From contig NZ_JAUFQT010000001.1 in assembly GCF_030409905.1 (NCBI RefSeq), positions 2,192,001 to 2,256,000 of the forward strand: a DNA stretch of 64,000 nt, written 5' to 3'. A model generated the notes under the pieces. It worked only from the letters and a program-made list of their open reading frames with translations, had not been told where the DNA came from and ran no database searches. Of the stretch, positions 19,360 to 28,569 are shown one piece after another. Each line of letters starts with the position of its first letter. Position 1 is the first letter of the stretch. The stretch comes from Echinicola jeungdonensis (GTDB lineage: Bacteria > Bacteroidota > Bacteroidia > Cytophagales > Cyclobacteriaceae). Both the position numbers and the translations under genes were made by a program.

Positions 19360-22323
19360 ATGATGTATAAAATTTCAAAATTAATTTTGGCTGTACTGAT
19401 GATTTTGGTAGGCTTTTACCAACCTTCGAAAGCACAAAGGTCTGAATATAATTTTAACCCCGACTGGAAAGTAAGGGTTGGGGATCCCAAAGGGGCCGAG
19501 GCGATGGATTTTGAGGATAAGGGTTGGAAAGAAGTGACCCTTCCTTATGCCTGGAATGAGGATCAGGCCTTTAAAGTGGAGATTTATGATTTAAATACCG
19601 GGATAGCCTGGTACCGGAAAGACTTTGTATTGCCTGAACGTTCAGAAAACAAAAAAGTATTTTTGGAATTTGAGGGCATCCGTCAAGGTGGGGAGTTTTA
19701 CCTAAATGGCCGGCATATTGGCAGGCATGAAAATGGGGCCATTGCTGTGGGCTTTGATATTTCTGACCTGATTAAACCCTACCCGCAGACCAATGTGGTG
19801 GCCGTAAGGGTAGATAATGATTGGGATTACAGAAAAGTGTCCACCAATTCAAAATTCCAATGGAGCGACCGGAATTTTAATGTTAATTATGGGGGAATTC
19901 CAAAGAATGTTTCTCTTCACATCACAGATAAGCTTTACCAGACCCTTCCGCTTTATTCCAATTTGGGCACGAAAGGGGTTTATGTGTATGCACAGGATAT
20001 CGATATTGAAGATAAATCTGCATTGATCAATGCGGAAGCTCAGGTAAGAAATGAATATGCAGATTCCAAAACCTTTCAATACAAAGTAGCCATAGAAGAT
20101 ATGGAAGGGAAGGTGATCAAGGAATTTGAAGGATATAAAACCACCCTGTCACCAGGTCAAACGGCCATTGTCAAAGCAAGTAGTCAGTTAAAGGACCTTA
20201 ACTTCTGGAGTTGGGGCTATGGTTACCTGTACGATGTGTACACCACCTTGCTTGTAAATGGCGAGCCGGTGGATGAGGTGAAAACCAGGACGGGTTTCCG
20301 CAAGACAGCATTTAAGGATGGTATGATCTATCTGAACGATAGGGTGATCCAAGTGAAAGGCTACGCCCAGCGGACCAGTAATGAATGGCCGGGCGTTGGT
20401 ATGTCAGTACCTGCATGGATAAGTGATTTCAGCAATAAAATGATGGTGGATGGCAATGCCAACCTGGTGAGATGGATGCACATCACCCCCTGGAAGCAGG
20501 ATGTTGAATCCTGTGACAGAGTAGGGCTAATCCAGGCCATGCCAGCCGGTGATGCAGAAGGAGATGTGCAGGGAGAAAGGTGGGAGCACAGGAAGCATCT
20601 GATGAGAGATGCCATCATCTATAACCGGAACAATCCAAGTATCCTTTTTTATGAATGCGGAAATGATAATATCAGTGAGCCGCATATGAGTGAGATGAAG
20701 GCCATCTGTGATACATATGATCCTAATGGAGGCCGTGCCATTGGTTCCAGGGAAATGCTGGAGAGTGAGGTCGCTGAATATGGTGGTGAGATGCTGTATA
20801 TCAACAAAAGCGCAGATCAACCCATGTGGGCTACCGAATACTCCAGAGATGAAGGCTTGCGGAAATATTGGGATGAATATACCCCTCCTTATCACAAAGA
20901 AGGAGAGGGACCCCTCTATAAAGGCAATGATGCCAGTGCCTATAATCATAACCAGGATGCCCATGCCATTGAGGATGTGATACGTTGGTACGATTACTAC
21001 AGAGAAAGACCTGGAACCGGTAAAAGGGTAAGTTCAGGAGGTGTAAATATCATCTTCTCAGATACCCAGACGCATTTTAGAGGGGCAGAAAATTATAGAA
21101 GAAGTGGTGAAACGGACCCTATGAGAACTCCTAAGGATGGCTACTTTGCCCATCAGGTGATGTGGGATGGATGGGTAGATTCCGAAAACCCAGGTACCCA
21201 TTTAATTGGCCACTGGAATTATGAAAAAGGTGTTCAAAAAGATATTTATGTGGTTTCCAATGGCCAGGAAGTAGAATTGTTTATTAATGGGAAATCACAA
21301 GGGAAAGGAAAACAGGATTATCGCTTCCTATTTATTTTTAAAGATATCCGATGGGAGCCTGGAACCATTAAGGCAGTAAGCTACGATGAAGATGGTCAAA
21401 AAGTAAGTGAGGATCAAATTCAAACAGCAGGAGAGCCATATGGATTGAAATTGACAAAGTGGATACATCCTGAAGGAATGAAGGCCGATGGTCATGATTT
21501 GGCTTTGGTACAGATAGAGGTAGTAGATGAAGAAGGAAACCGATGTCCCACTGCCCTCAATATGATTGACTTTTCTTTGAAAGGTCCAGCAGAATGGCGT
21601 GGGGGTATTGCCCAGGGACCAGAAGATAATTATGTCTTGTCTAAAAGCCTGCCTGTTGAAGGAGGTGTAAACCGGGTTTTTGTAAGGTCAACCGAGGAAG
21701 CCGGAGAAATCAAGCTAAAAGCAAAAGCCAAAGGTCTGAAAAACACTTCCATTGAATGGGAAACCAAGTCATTTGAAGTAAAAAATGGCTTAGCTAAAAA
21801 GCTTCCGGGGGAAGGTCTGCCCTCCAACCTTGAAAGAGGTCCCACTCCAGAAGGACCATCTTATAAGGTTTCAAGAATTGCTGTAGCGGTGGAAAATGCC
21901 AAAGCGGGTGCCAATCAAGATGATGTAAGCCAATCCTATGATGATAATGAAGAAACAAGTTGGTCAAATGAAGATCTTCTGTCAAATGGATGGATTCATT
22001 ATGAACTGGAAAGAGAGGCTGAAATCAGTGAAATCGCCATGAAGTTAAATGGCTGGAGAACCAGAAGTTATCCCATTGAAATCAGCATAGATGGAAAGGT
22101 GGTCTTCAGTGAAAGGACTAAAAGGAACCTTGGTTACTATACTATAGAATTTCCACCAACCAAAGGAAAAAATGTCTTGGTTAAATTGATCGGTGCCAAT
22201 ATCGATGAGGATGCTTTTGGGATAATAGAAATTACAGGAAAAAAAGAACCCGCTGGGGATGAGAAAGGGGCAGAAGGATCTCTCAATATTGTGGAAATAG
22301 AATTTTATGAAGATGCTGAGTAA
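19360..22323 (+). CDS. Large GH2 family protein with C-terminal discoidin-like domain
   Basis: A 987-residue secreted protein (signal peptide ending PSKAQ; start may be 19360 or the adjacent ATG at 19363). It has the GH2 N-terminal jelly roll (LPYAWNEDQAF, GIAWYRKDF), an Ig-like domain, a TIM barrel and beta-sandwich domains. Residues ~855-965 resemble an F5/8 type C (CBM32-like) module (SYDDNEETSWSNED). The usual GNE acid/base motif reads YECGNDN, with Asp at 436. The likely nucleophile is E493 in ATEYSRDEG, only 57 residues on, against 79 in the other GH2 genes here. It therefore belongs to a divergent subgroup, and substrate cannot be named. It stands alone as a plus-strand unit. Confidence 0.8.
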   Translation: MMYKISKLILAVLMILVGFYQPSKAQRSEYNFNPDWKVRVGDPKGAEAMDFEDKGWKEVTLPYAWNEDQAFKVEIYDLNTGIAWYRKDFVLPERSENKKVFLEFEGIRQGGEFYLNGRHIGRHENGAIAVGFDISDLIKPYPQTNVVAVRVDNDWDYRKVSTNSKFQWSDRNFNVNYGGIPKNVSLHITDKLYQTLPLYSNLGTKGVYVYAQDIDIEDKSALINAEAQVRNEYADSKTFQYKVAIEDMEGKVIKEFEGYKTTLSPGQTAIVKASSQLKDLNFWSWGYGYLYDVYTTLLVNGEPVDEVKTRTGFRKTAFKDGMIYLNDRVIQVKGYAQRTSNEWPGVGMSVPAWISDFSNKMMVDGNANLVRWMHITPWKQDVESCDRVGLIQAMPAGDAEGDVQGERWEHRKHLMRDAIIYNRNNPSILFYECGNDNISEPHMSEMKAICDTYDPNGGRAIGSREMLESEVAEYGGEMLYINKSADQPMWATEYSRDEGLRKYWDEYTPPYHKEGEGPLYKGNDASAYNHNQDAHAIEDVIRWYDYYRERPGTGKRVSSGGVNIIFSDTQTHFRGAENYRRSGETDPMRTPKDGYFAHQVMWDGWVDSENPGTHLIGHWNYEKGVQKDIYVVSNGQEVELFINGKSQGKGKQDYRFLFIFKDIRWEPGTIKAVSYDEDGQKVSEDQIQTAGEPYGLKLTKWIHPEGMKADGHDLALVQIEVVDEEGNRCPTALNMIDFSLKGPAEWRGGIAQGPEDNYVLSKSLPVEGGVNRVFVRSTEEAGEIKLKAKAKGLKNTSIEWETKSFEVKNGLAKKLPGEGLPSNLERGPTPEGPSYKVSRIAVAVENAKAGANQDDVSQSYDDNEETSWSNEDLLSNGWIHYELEREAEISEIAMKLNGWRTRSYPIEISIDGKVVFSERTKRNLGYYTIEFPPTKGKNVLVKLIGANIDEDAFGIIEITGKKEPAGDEKGAEGSLNIVEIEFYEDAE

Positions 22324-22808
22324 ATAAAGCAGGTCCAGTATTAAGTGATTTGTTTGGATTAACATTAAAAAAACTAATAACCCTTTTTGCCATGATAACC
22401 AATAATATTGCCCTGCCAGGTATTGGCAGGGCAAAAAAAAGAAACAACAATTTCCAATTTAAGATATATAACCTTATGGGAGTGATGATGAAAGTAGGAG
22501 ATGAGAATTTCCATTTAAGGCTTGGGGAATATTTTATGTTAATAGAAGAGACGCAGGAATATTGGGGAAAAAGAATAGTTGTTTGATATACCGCTAGAGA
22601 CGCAAAGAATTCACTAGGTATGCAAAGGGAAGATTTTTTAGCAAATAAGTGGAGACCTGAATTCGAATTCACCTAAAGTGCAATGAGTTTTGTTCCAATC
22701 GAAAATGATTTCTGGCTTTCATTGGGAAACCCCTTCCGCACTTGGGGATAAAAAAATCCGTGAAAGTATTTACTCCCACGGATTAAATAAATGAATGATT
22801 TTTTGGAT
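22324..22808. other. Convergent intergenic region with hairpin
   Basis: It lies between convergent GH2 and GH105 genes. It contains a 9-bp inverted repeat, GCCCTGCCA (22410-22418) and TGGCAGGGC (22424-22432), followed by an A-tract on the plus strand rather than a T-tract. Around 22595 sequence such as GAGACGCAAAG and ATGCAAAGG resembles a similar low-complexity segment at 60890-60930. No gene is seen. Confidence 0.5.
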
Positions 22809-23939
22809 CTATTCTTTACCTACCAATTTATACATCTCAGTTCCTGCCAAAAGGAAGCATCCCAAGCCATAATCCTCAAAGTCAGGCTTACTGGTATAAG
22901 TTACAGGTTGACCATCCTTGGGCTCTTTTCCGGTGCCTTGTAGGTAACCTAAGAAACCATTGTCATGAATAGCTTCGGTGGAAATAGCATTCCAAGCCTT
23001 GGTGATAGCTGGCATATACACTTCTTTTTCCAGTAGACCATTGTTTACTCCCCAGGCCATTCCATACAAGAATAAGGCGGTTCCGGAAGTTTCTTTACCT
23101 TCAAAGTGTGTTGGATCATGTAAACTTACATTCCAAAATCCATCCGTTCTTTGAACAGTCAAAACTGATTTCAACATTCTCTGAAGCATTTGTACATATT
23201 CAAAGCGGTGTGGATCATCTTGGGGCAAAAATTCTAGGGTTCGTACCATGGCGGCCACAACCCATCCGTTACCTCTGGACCAGTTACAGTCGTTGCCATT
23301 GGGCTCCTCGTAGGGAGGTAAAAAGTCCTTGTCTCTCCACCAAAGGTCATCTTCCTCATTGAAAAGGCCTTGGGTCACTTTGGTATCCATGTACATTTCA
23401 TACATTCTTTCTGAATACTTTGCATCCCCGGTTAAGCTGGTTAGTTGAGCAAATACGGGCATAGCCATTTGCAATGCATCAATCCAGTCCCAATCATTAA
23501 TCTTGTAAGTTTCCAGCATGGCGTCAATGGAAGCCTGGATATGTTCTATTCGTTCTGGTTTCGGATCAATTTGGTAAAGCTGAATATAGGTCTGCCCGGC
23601 ACAATGGTTATCTGCATGGCGGGTTTGGGTGCCATTTCTTAAATCCCAATTATGGGATTCTCCCCATTTCACTGCATAATCATAATAAGCTTTGTCCTTT
23701 TTGAGCCCATATAATGCCATCAACCCTTCATAATAGACCGCACGGGTCCAAAGGTTACTGGAACGCTCTCTATTGGTGATGACATTTACCCCTGGGTCAG
23801 GCCATTTCTCCATTAAGTGCTTATTGGTTAGTACCATTTGATCCATGATTTCTTCTTGGGAAGGCAGTTCTTGGGCAATTGAAATGCTTGCAGACAAAAT
23901 TAGCATGGCAAGCAACACTATTGGTTTTTTTAAATTCAT
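22809..23939 (-). CDS. GH105 unsaturated rhamnogalacturonyl/galacturonyl hydrolase, secreted
   Basis: A 376-residue (alpha/alpha)6-barrel enzyme with signal peptide (IVLLAMLILSASISIAQ). It matches the YteR/GH105 pattern: RSSNLWTRAVYYEGLMALY, TRHADNHCAGQTY (D110), WDWIDALQMAMP (D154), WSRGNGWV and ETSGTALFLYGMAWG. The two Asp correspond to the hydration-type catalytic residues known in YteR. It removes the unsaturated uronate from the non-reducing end of lyase products, so it acts downstream of the PL11 lyases. It follows the GH28 gene (25351-24020) by 80 bp on the same strand, and the two form an operon. Confidence 0.92.
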   Translation of the reverse strand: MNLKKPIVLLAMLILSASISIAQELPSQEEIMDQMVLTNKHLMEKWPDPGVNVITNRERSSNLWTRAVYYEGLMALYGLKKDKAYYDYAVKWGESHNWDLRNGTQTRHADNHCAGQTYIQLYQIDPKPERIEHIQASIDAMLETYKINDWDWIDALQMAMPVFAQLTSLTGDAKYSERMYEMYMDTKVTQGLFNEEDDLWWRDKDFLPPYEEPNGNDCNWSRGNGWVVAAMVRTLEFLPQDDPHRFEYVQMLQRMLKSVLTVQRTDGFWNVSLHDPTHFEGKETSGTALFLYGMAWGVNNGLLEKEVYMPAITKAWNAISTEAIHDNGFLGYLQGTGKEPKDGQPVTYTSKPDFEDYGLGCFLLAGTEMYKLVGKE

Positions 23940-24019
23940 GGTTAGATGTTTATGCTATGGTTTATTGATTTCTAAAATATTACGGTTAGAGAGCAGTATC
24001 TTTTCAGCTTGGTTCCTTC

Positions 24020-25351
24020 TTAATCTTCCACCTTCTCTCCGTTAACGACTACACCCTTTAACTGTAAATTGTCGATATAGTCCAAATGGATGTCCTGATC
24101 CGGTGAAGTAGTAAGGTTTACGTTTTCCAGGGTGACATCAGATACATTGTATTGTTCAGATGATTGGGTGTTGAAAACCCGGTCACATTCCAGGTCAATA
24201 TTGCGGAAAGTAATATTGTTGGTTGCGGAATGTTTCATGCCCTTTTCTCCTTTCAGATCAAAAAACTGGGTCCAGGGTTTGATATATAACATGTTGGCCA
24301 CATTTCCACTGATATCATTAAGCTGGATATATTCATAATGTTGCGGGGTGTCTGGACGCATTTTTAGCCAAAGAAGACGTGTAGCATGGGAAACCTTTGT
24401 TCTCCGTAGTATGATATTCCTGTTATGAATCGATTCGCTTCCACAAGTCAATGCACTGTGACAGTATCCAAACTCACAATCTTCTACAATAATATTATAA
24501 TTTCCCCCATTGTTTGGGTCTTTGTCTGCATTGGGGCCCTTACCACCTTTTAAAGCAATGGCATCATCATTGACAGACATGTAACAATTCTTGACCAATA
24601 CATTCTTGCAGACATCCAGATCAATGGCATCAGAACTTGGGGCCTTTTCATCTTCCGGTTTGTGGGGAGCGTATATGTAAAGATCCAATATTTTTACATT
24701 TTCGCATTTGTAATAATGGGAAGTCCAAAAGGGAGAATTGATCAGGTTGATGCCAGATACCTGAACATTTTTACTATTGGAAATAATCATAAGCCTTGGG
24801 CGCATCTCATCCAAGTTGGTACAATCAGGGTTCCATTTTCTTCGCAGCCAAAATGATCGCCAGTAGCGGCGCCCATTTCCATTGAGTGTGCCCTTTCCTG
24901 AAATGGTAAATCCATCCAAGCCATCTGCATTTACCAGCCCGGCAAAGTACTTCCGGTTTTGCCCTTCTATGCGGGTGTCGATCAATTTGAAATGGCTGAT
25001 ATCATCGCTGCCCTTGAGAACAGCTCCCTCTTCCAAATGGAGGTGTGTGCCCTGTTTGAAAAATATGGAACCGCTCAGGAAGGTGCCTTCAGGAATGATG
25101 ATAACCCCACCGCCCTCATTATGGGCTTTGTCAATTACCTCCTGAATTTTCTCTGTCTGCAAAATGGTGCTGTCATTTTCAACACCAAAATCTGTGATCC
25201 GGTAATGTTTTCCCAGTTGATTGATATCCGTAGGGTCTGTTTCTCTGAACCATTCCGGAACGGGTGTCCCATCTGGAAATACGTCTGTTTGAGCAAATCC
25301 TGAACCGAAACTTAGGACGAGTATAAGGAATAAAATAAGGTAGTTTTTCAT
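24020..25351 (-). CDS. GH28 family glycosidase, secreted
   Basis: A 443-residue beta-helix enzyme with signal peptide (LILFLILVLSFGSGFAQ). Motifs: YRITDFGVEND, GGGVIIIPEGTF, SSDAIDLDVC (D241), NDDAIALKGG (D262/D263) and GYCHSALTCGSE (H298 in place of the GHG motif, with the His kept). The family covers polygalacturonases, RG hydrolases and exo-acting variants. The long insertion SFWLRRKWNPDCTNLDEMR at ~166-184 is typical of the Bacteroidota GH28 subgroup. It is the first gene of the two-gene operon with GH105, consistent with pectin oligomer processing. Confidence 0.88.
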   Translation of the reverse strand: MKNYLILFLILVLSFGSGFAQTDVFPDGTPVPEWFRETDPTDINQLGKHYRITDFGVENDSTILQTEKIQEVIDKAHNEGGGVIIIPEGTFLSGSIFFKQGTHLHLEEGAVLKGSDDISHFKLIDTRIEGQNRKYFAGLVNADGLDGFTISGKGTLNGNGRRYWRSFWLRRKWNPDCTNLDEMRPRLMIISNSKNVQVSGINLINSPFWTSHYYKCENVKILDLYIYAPHKPEDEKAPSSDAIDLDVCKNVLVKNCYMSVNDDAIALKGGKGPNADKDPNNGGNYNIIVEDCEFGYCHSALTCGSESIHNRNIILRRTKVSHATRLLWLKMRPDTPQHYEYIQLNDISGNVANMLYIKPWTQFFDLKGEKGMKHSATNNITFRNIDLECDRVFNTQSSEQYNVSDVTLENVNLTTSPDQDIHLDYIDNLQLKGVVVNGEKVED

Positions 25352-25633
25352 GAATTAATTTTGATTATTATTGGCTTTATTTTCAAGTGATTTCTATTTG
25401 GAATAAAGTACGTAAAAGCTGAAACAGGGCTTAATTTTTTTATTATTTATTGGGTGAACTATTTATCCATCTTTTTTCGATAGTTACAATTAACCAATAA
25501 TTTTCGACCCAAAAACTAAACCATCAGCAATCAAAATACCTACTTCAAATCAAATTGAACGGTTTATTGAAACTTTTATAGGCAGAAAATTAAGCAATGC
25601 AATCAACATATCAATCCTGTATCGTTATGGAAT

Positions 25634-27020
25634 CTATAGAAATATATCTCCGCTACTGCCAGACTTTCTTCCTGATTTTTCTGTCCAGTACCAATGTTTA
25701 CCCCTAACTGTTACAATTAGGTTATTGGTGCCTTTTTTAATTCAGGAATGAGAAATGTCAGAGATGTTTCGGGGTATTGGCATTACATATCGATAATAGC
25801 GGAAACAATAACCTTTCCCATATTGTCCTTCAATTTTACCCGTGCAGAACCACCATTAGGAGGGGCAGTACTCCTTATTCCAATGCGGGTTCCCGTAAAA
25901 GTGAAAGAAAAAGAAGCTCCTTTTTCATCGGTTCGGCTATCTGTAAATTCCTCCTCAATGACATGGTGCTCCCAATCTCCTAAATAAGAAATGACTTTAT
26001 CCTTGTTCTCAATGACCTTCCCTTCAATGCAGGTTGTCGTCCATTTCCGGTTTCGGGGTCGATATCCCAGCTTTCTTTGTATCTGGGAAGGGAAATGGAT
26101 GTCCCGTTTATTTCAAGGGGTTACCAAAAATAAGTGGCGGCAGAATATTGTTTTGGGTGCGACCAACGATCTCCCATGTACATAAAAGTGGTGCCTTTAG
26201 AACCTGCGATTGGAAGGGCAAAAGTTGACTGGGAATTCCAGGTTAAAGTCCGTTCAGGGGCAAAATGTTCATGGGAAGTCCAAGACCCTTTAAGTGATTT
26301 TGCAGTAAAATAATAATTGTCATTACGATCCCAGCCAGTGAGGCCTGAATCCATCCAGTAATATAAACCGTCTTTTTTAAAAATCATCGGGGATTCCCAA
26401 TGGGAGGTGATATCCTTGATTACCAGGTTTTCTATACTTTTATAATCAGCACTTAACTGATATAAATCTCCCCCATGCATGATTAAATAACTTTTACCAT
26501 CAGTATCCTGGAAAACACCCATGTCCCATCTGTTGATCTCTTTTTCATCAAAAAGGAGCGGGCCCTGAAAAGTGTATTCTCCATCAAATTTATCACTGGT
26601 GGAATAACTAAAAAAGGATCCCTGCAACCCATCTCATCGGTATGCATAAACCTCACCTACTCTCCGGTCCTTGGACTTTTCAACACCTTTACCCTTTCAC
26701 TAACCCGTTTTGGACCCCAATTTTCCGGATTTCTGAACCGGCAAGGCCACATTTTAAAATTCTTTTCAACCAGGTTTTTGGAAGAGTAACAGCTAAATCA
26801 CCTAAAAGGATTGGTGGTATAGCTTTTGAACTCCCCAAAGAAATAGTAAGTGTCGCTTTCTTTGGTAATTCCAGCCCCATGGGCACTCACAATATCCTCT
26901 TTATTATCGTACCAATCGATGCCCGATACGATTTTGTTTTACATTTGGGCAAATACAATTGAATATTGTAATACATATACAATTGAAAGGAAAAATAGAA
27001 ATCTCAAGGGATTAGTTATT
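25634..27020 (-). pseudogene. GH43 glycosidase pseudogene with C-terminal CBM-like domain
   Basis: Conceptual translation across several frames recovers a full-length GH43 protein. A signal-like segment RFLFFLSIVYVLQYSIVFAQ is followed by an in-frame TAA, then GIDWYDNKEDIVSAHGAG and YYFFGEFKSYTT. Further on, after disruptions, come GPKRVSERVKVLKSP and MHTDEMGCRDP. An open segment at 26121-26627 carries RWDMGVFQDTDGKSYLI and STFALPIAGSKGTTFMYMGD. More frameshifts precede LPRYKESWDIDPETG and a binding-domain-like end (HWYWTEKSG, stop at 25634). At least one nonsense codon and several frameshifts make it non-functional. It resembles GH43 enzymes with a beta-1,3-galactanase-like architecture, which is an inference. 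Confidence 0.85.
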
Positions 27021-27144
27021 TTAGGTACGTACCATGTTGTTAGGTAAAAATTTGGTTTCTAGGAATTTTTATTTTCGAATTATTAGAGGAGTCCTTTTTC
27101 GGTTTTCCAAATGCTTTGGATTTCAATTCCAATTGAGTGGGTAT

Positions 27145-27364
27145 AAAAAAATAAAGTCCCCATGACTTTTAGACCCTGATTAATTTCATTTAATGAATAC
27201 ATCAAAGAAATTAATCCTGATCTTTCGCTTTCGCGACCATGGAGACCTTACTAATATTTATTAACCCTAAGCTTATCAATTTAAACTTGAATTAAAGTTG
27301 GGCAATTTGAGTTTTTTTTTGCTATCAATACTGTTCAAGAAACTATCATTTTTAATCAAAATCA
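27145..27364 (+). repeat. Dispersed structured repeat, copy A
   Basis: One of three direct copies (A, B, C) of a ~220-bp sequence. Shared blocks are an A-rich start, CCTGATCT, GGAGACCTTACTAAT, TTAACCCTAAGCT and CTATCATTTTTAATCAAA near the end. Copy A has a perfect 10-bp inner stem, GATTAATTTC (27177-27186) with GAAATTAATC (27207-27216), inside an imperfect outer stem ending in CCATGGAGAC. Confidence 0.85.
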
Positions 27365-27794
27365 CCGATAGGGGATATTTTGACATGAAAATTGGATAGG
27401 TTAAGTTTTTTTAATTCCCCGAATTGAAATTTTTGTTTTTGGTTGGTTTTCCTTTTTACATTTGCAATTCCTAGGAATAAAAATGAAATCAGTTTGCCCT
27501 CTTTAGTCCAGAATTAATAGAGCAGGGCTTTACCGGAAAAACGTGGGCAGCATTGGTTTGTAAAAGGTAAAGTGTGGGAATTAGAATAATTTAAGTTGAG
27601 GGGCTAAATCTCTGATTAACTTAATTAGACCGTTTGAGCCTGATCTAATCTGTGGATAATGCCCTTTAGCCAACAGATATTTTTATTTAATTTTTCAAAA
27701 AATTGGAATTGCATCCTAAAGTTCCATTCTGGTTACTATAAACACCAATTGCGCTACTATCTGCAGTTTCCTGTTGTCCTTATGTATTTACCAC

Positions 27795-28015
27795 AAAAAA
27801 TAAAATCTCCATGGCTTTAGGCTCAAGATTGAATTCATTTTATGAGTGCATAGAACAAATTCATTCCTGATCTAATCTATTGACCATGGAGACCTTACTA
27901 ATGTAATTAACCCTAAGCTATGTTTAGAAAATCTAAACTTTATAAAGGTGAAAAGTTTCAGTCTTTTGGAGCTATCCAAAGCGTTCATAAATCTATCAAT
28001 TTTGATCAAAATTGG
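27795..28015 (+). repeat. Dispersed structured repeat, copy B
   Basis: Same element as copies A and C. The outer stem TCTCCATGG/CCATGGAGA (about 27806-27814 with 27884-27892) is perfect. The inner stem GATTGAATT with AATTCATTC keeps 8 of 9 pairs. Similarity to copy C extends left to a GCATCCT block at 27711, making ~300 bp shared. Confidence 0.85.
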
Positions 28016-28569
28016 TATTGAGAATTGTTTAAAAATAGGTTTAGTGGTGAAATGGAAGCGTTTATTGAGATTATTGAAAAATTTAGGGCATTAATGAAAG
28101 TTATCTTATAATCTTTGTTTCTGACTCCTATTGAGTAATGAATATCCTATCAAGGTATTACAGTAGGAATAATTCTTCAATAAATATGGGGTAGGATTTT
28201 AGCAGTGGGAGGGAGAAGGGAGTTCGAAACTGGGTAATAATGGAGAGAACGTGAGCAGAAAATTATTATCGACCATACAAATTCAGCGGGCCAGGAATAT
28301 CAATTAATTATTCTTTAATGAAGAGTTTAAATGGGCTAAAATTCATATTATAGGTTTTATTTTTGAATAAAAATGTAAGTATAAGGATTAATTTGTCGAT
28401 CAGTTTCATAACAGTGCATAACGGATTTGACTTTTTTTTACCATAATTTGGTTAGGCATTCAGCATTCGATTAGAAATTAAAAAGATATTCCTTTGGTTA
28501 TAGATAGTATTCCATTGCCATTGGTATGTTTTTAAATTAACTCTCAATTCAAACCCAAAAAAATCAATT

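Larger units (their letters stand above)
27021..28569. other. Non-coding AT-rich region containing two dispersed repeat copies
   Basis: There is no gene in ~1.5 kb. It holds repeat copies A (27145-27364) and B (27795-28015), described separately. Between and after them the sequence is AT-rich with stops in all frames. A weak LacI-like match (TGGAAGCGTTTATT, 8/10) at 28053 is probably chance. Confidence 0.6.

Noticed and set aside
22410..22432. Hairpin read as a Rho-independent terminator for the GH2 gene at 19360
   Set aside because: The stem is followed by an A-run on the plus strand, and no T-run follows it on the minus strand either, so it does not meet the usual pattern; kept only as a hairpin.
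28053..28066. Further LacI-like site upstream of the PKD lipoprotein
   Set aside because: Only 8 of 10 fixed bases match, the AAACGATT core is missing, and it lies ~500 bp from the gene in AT-rich DNA; likely chance.
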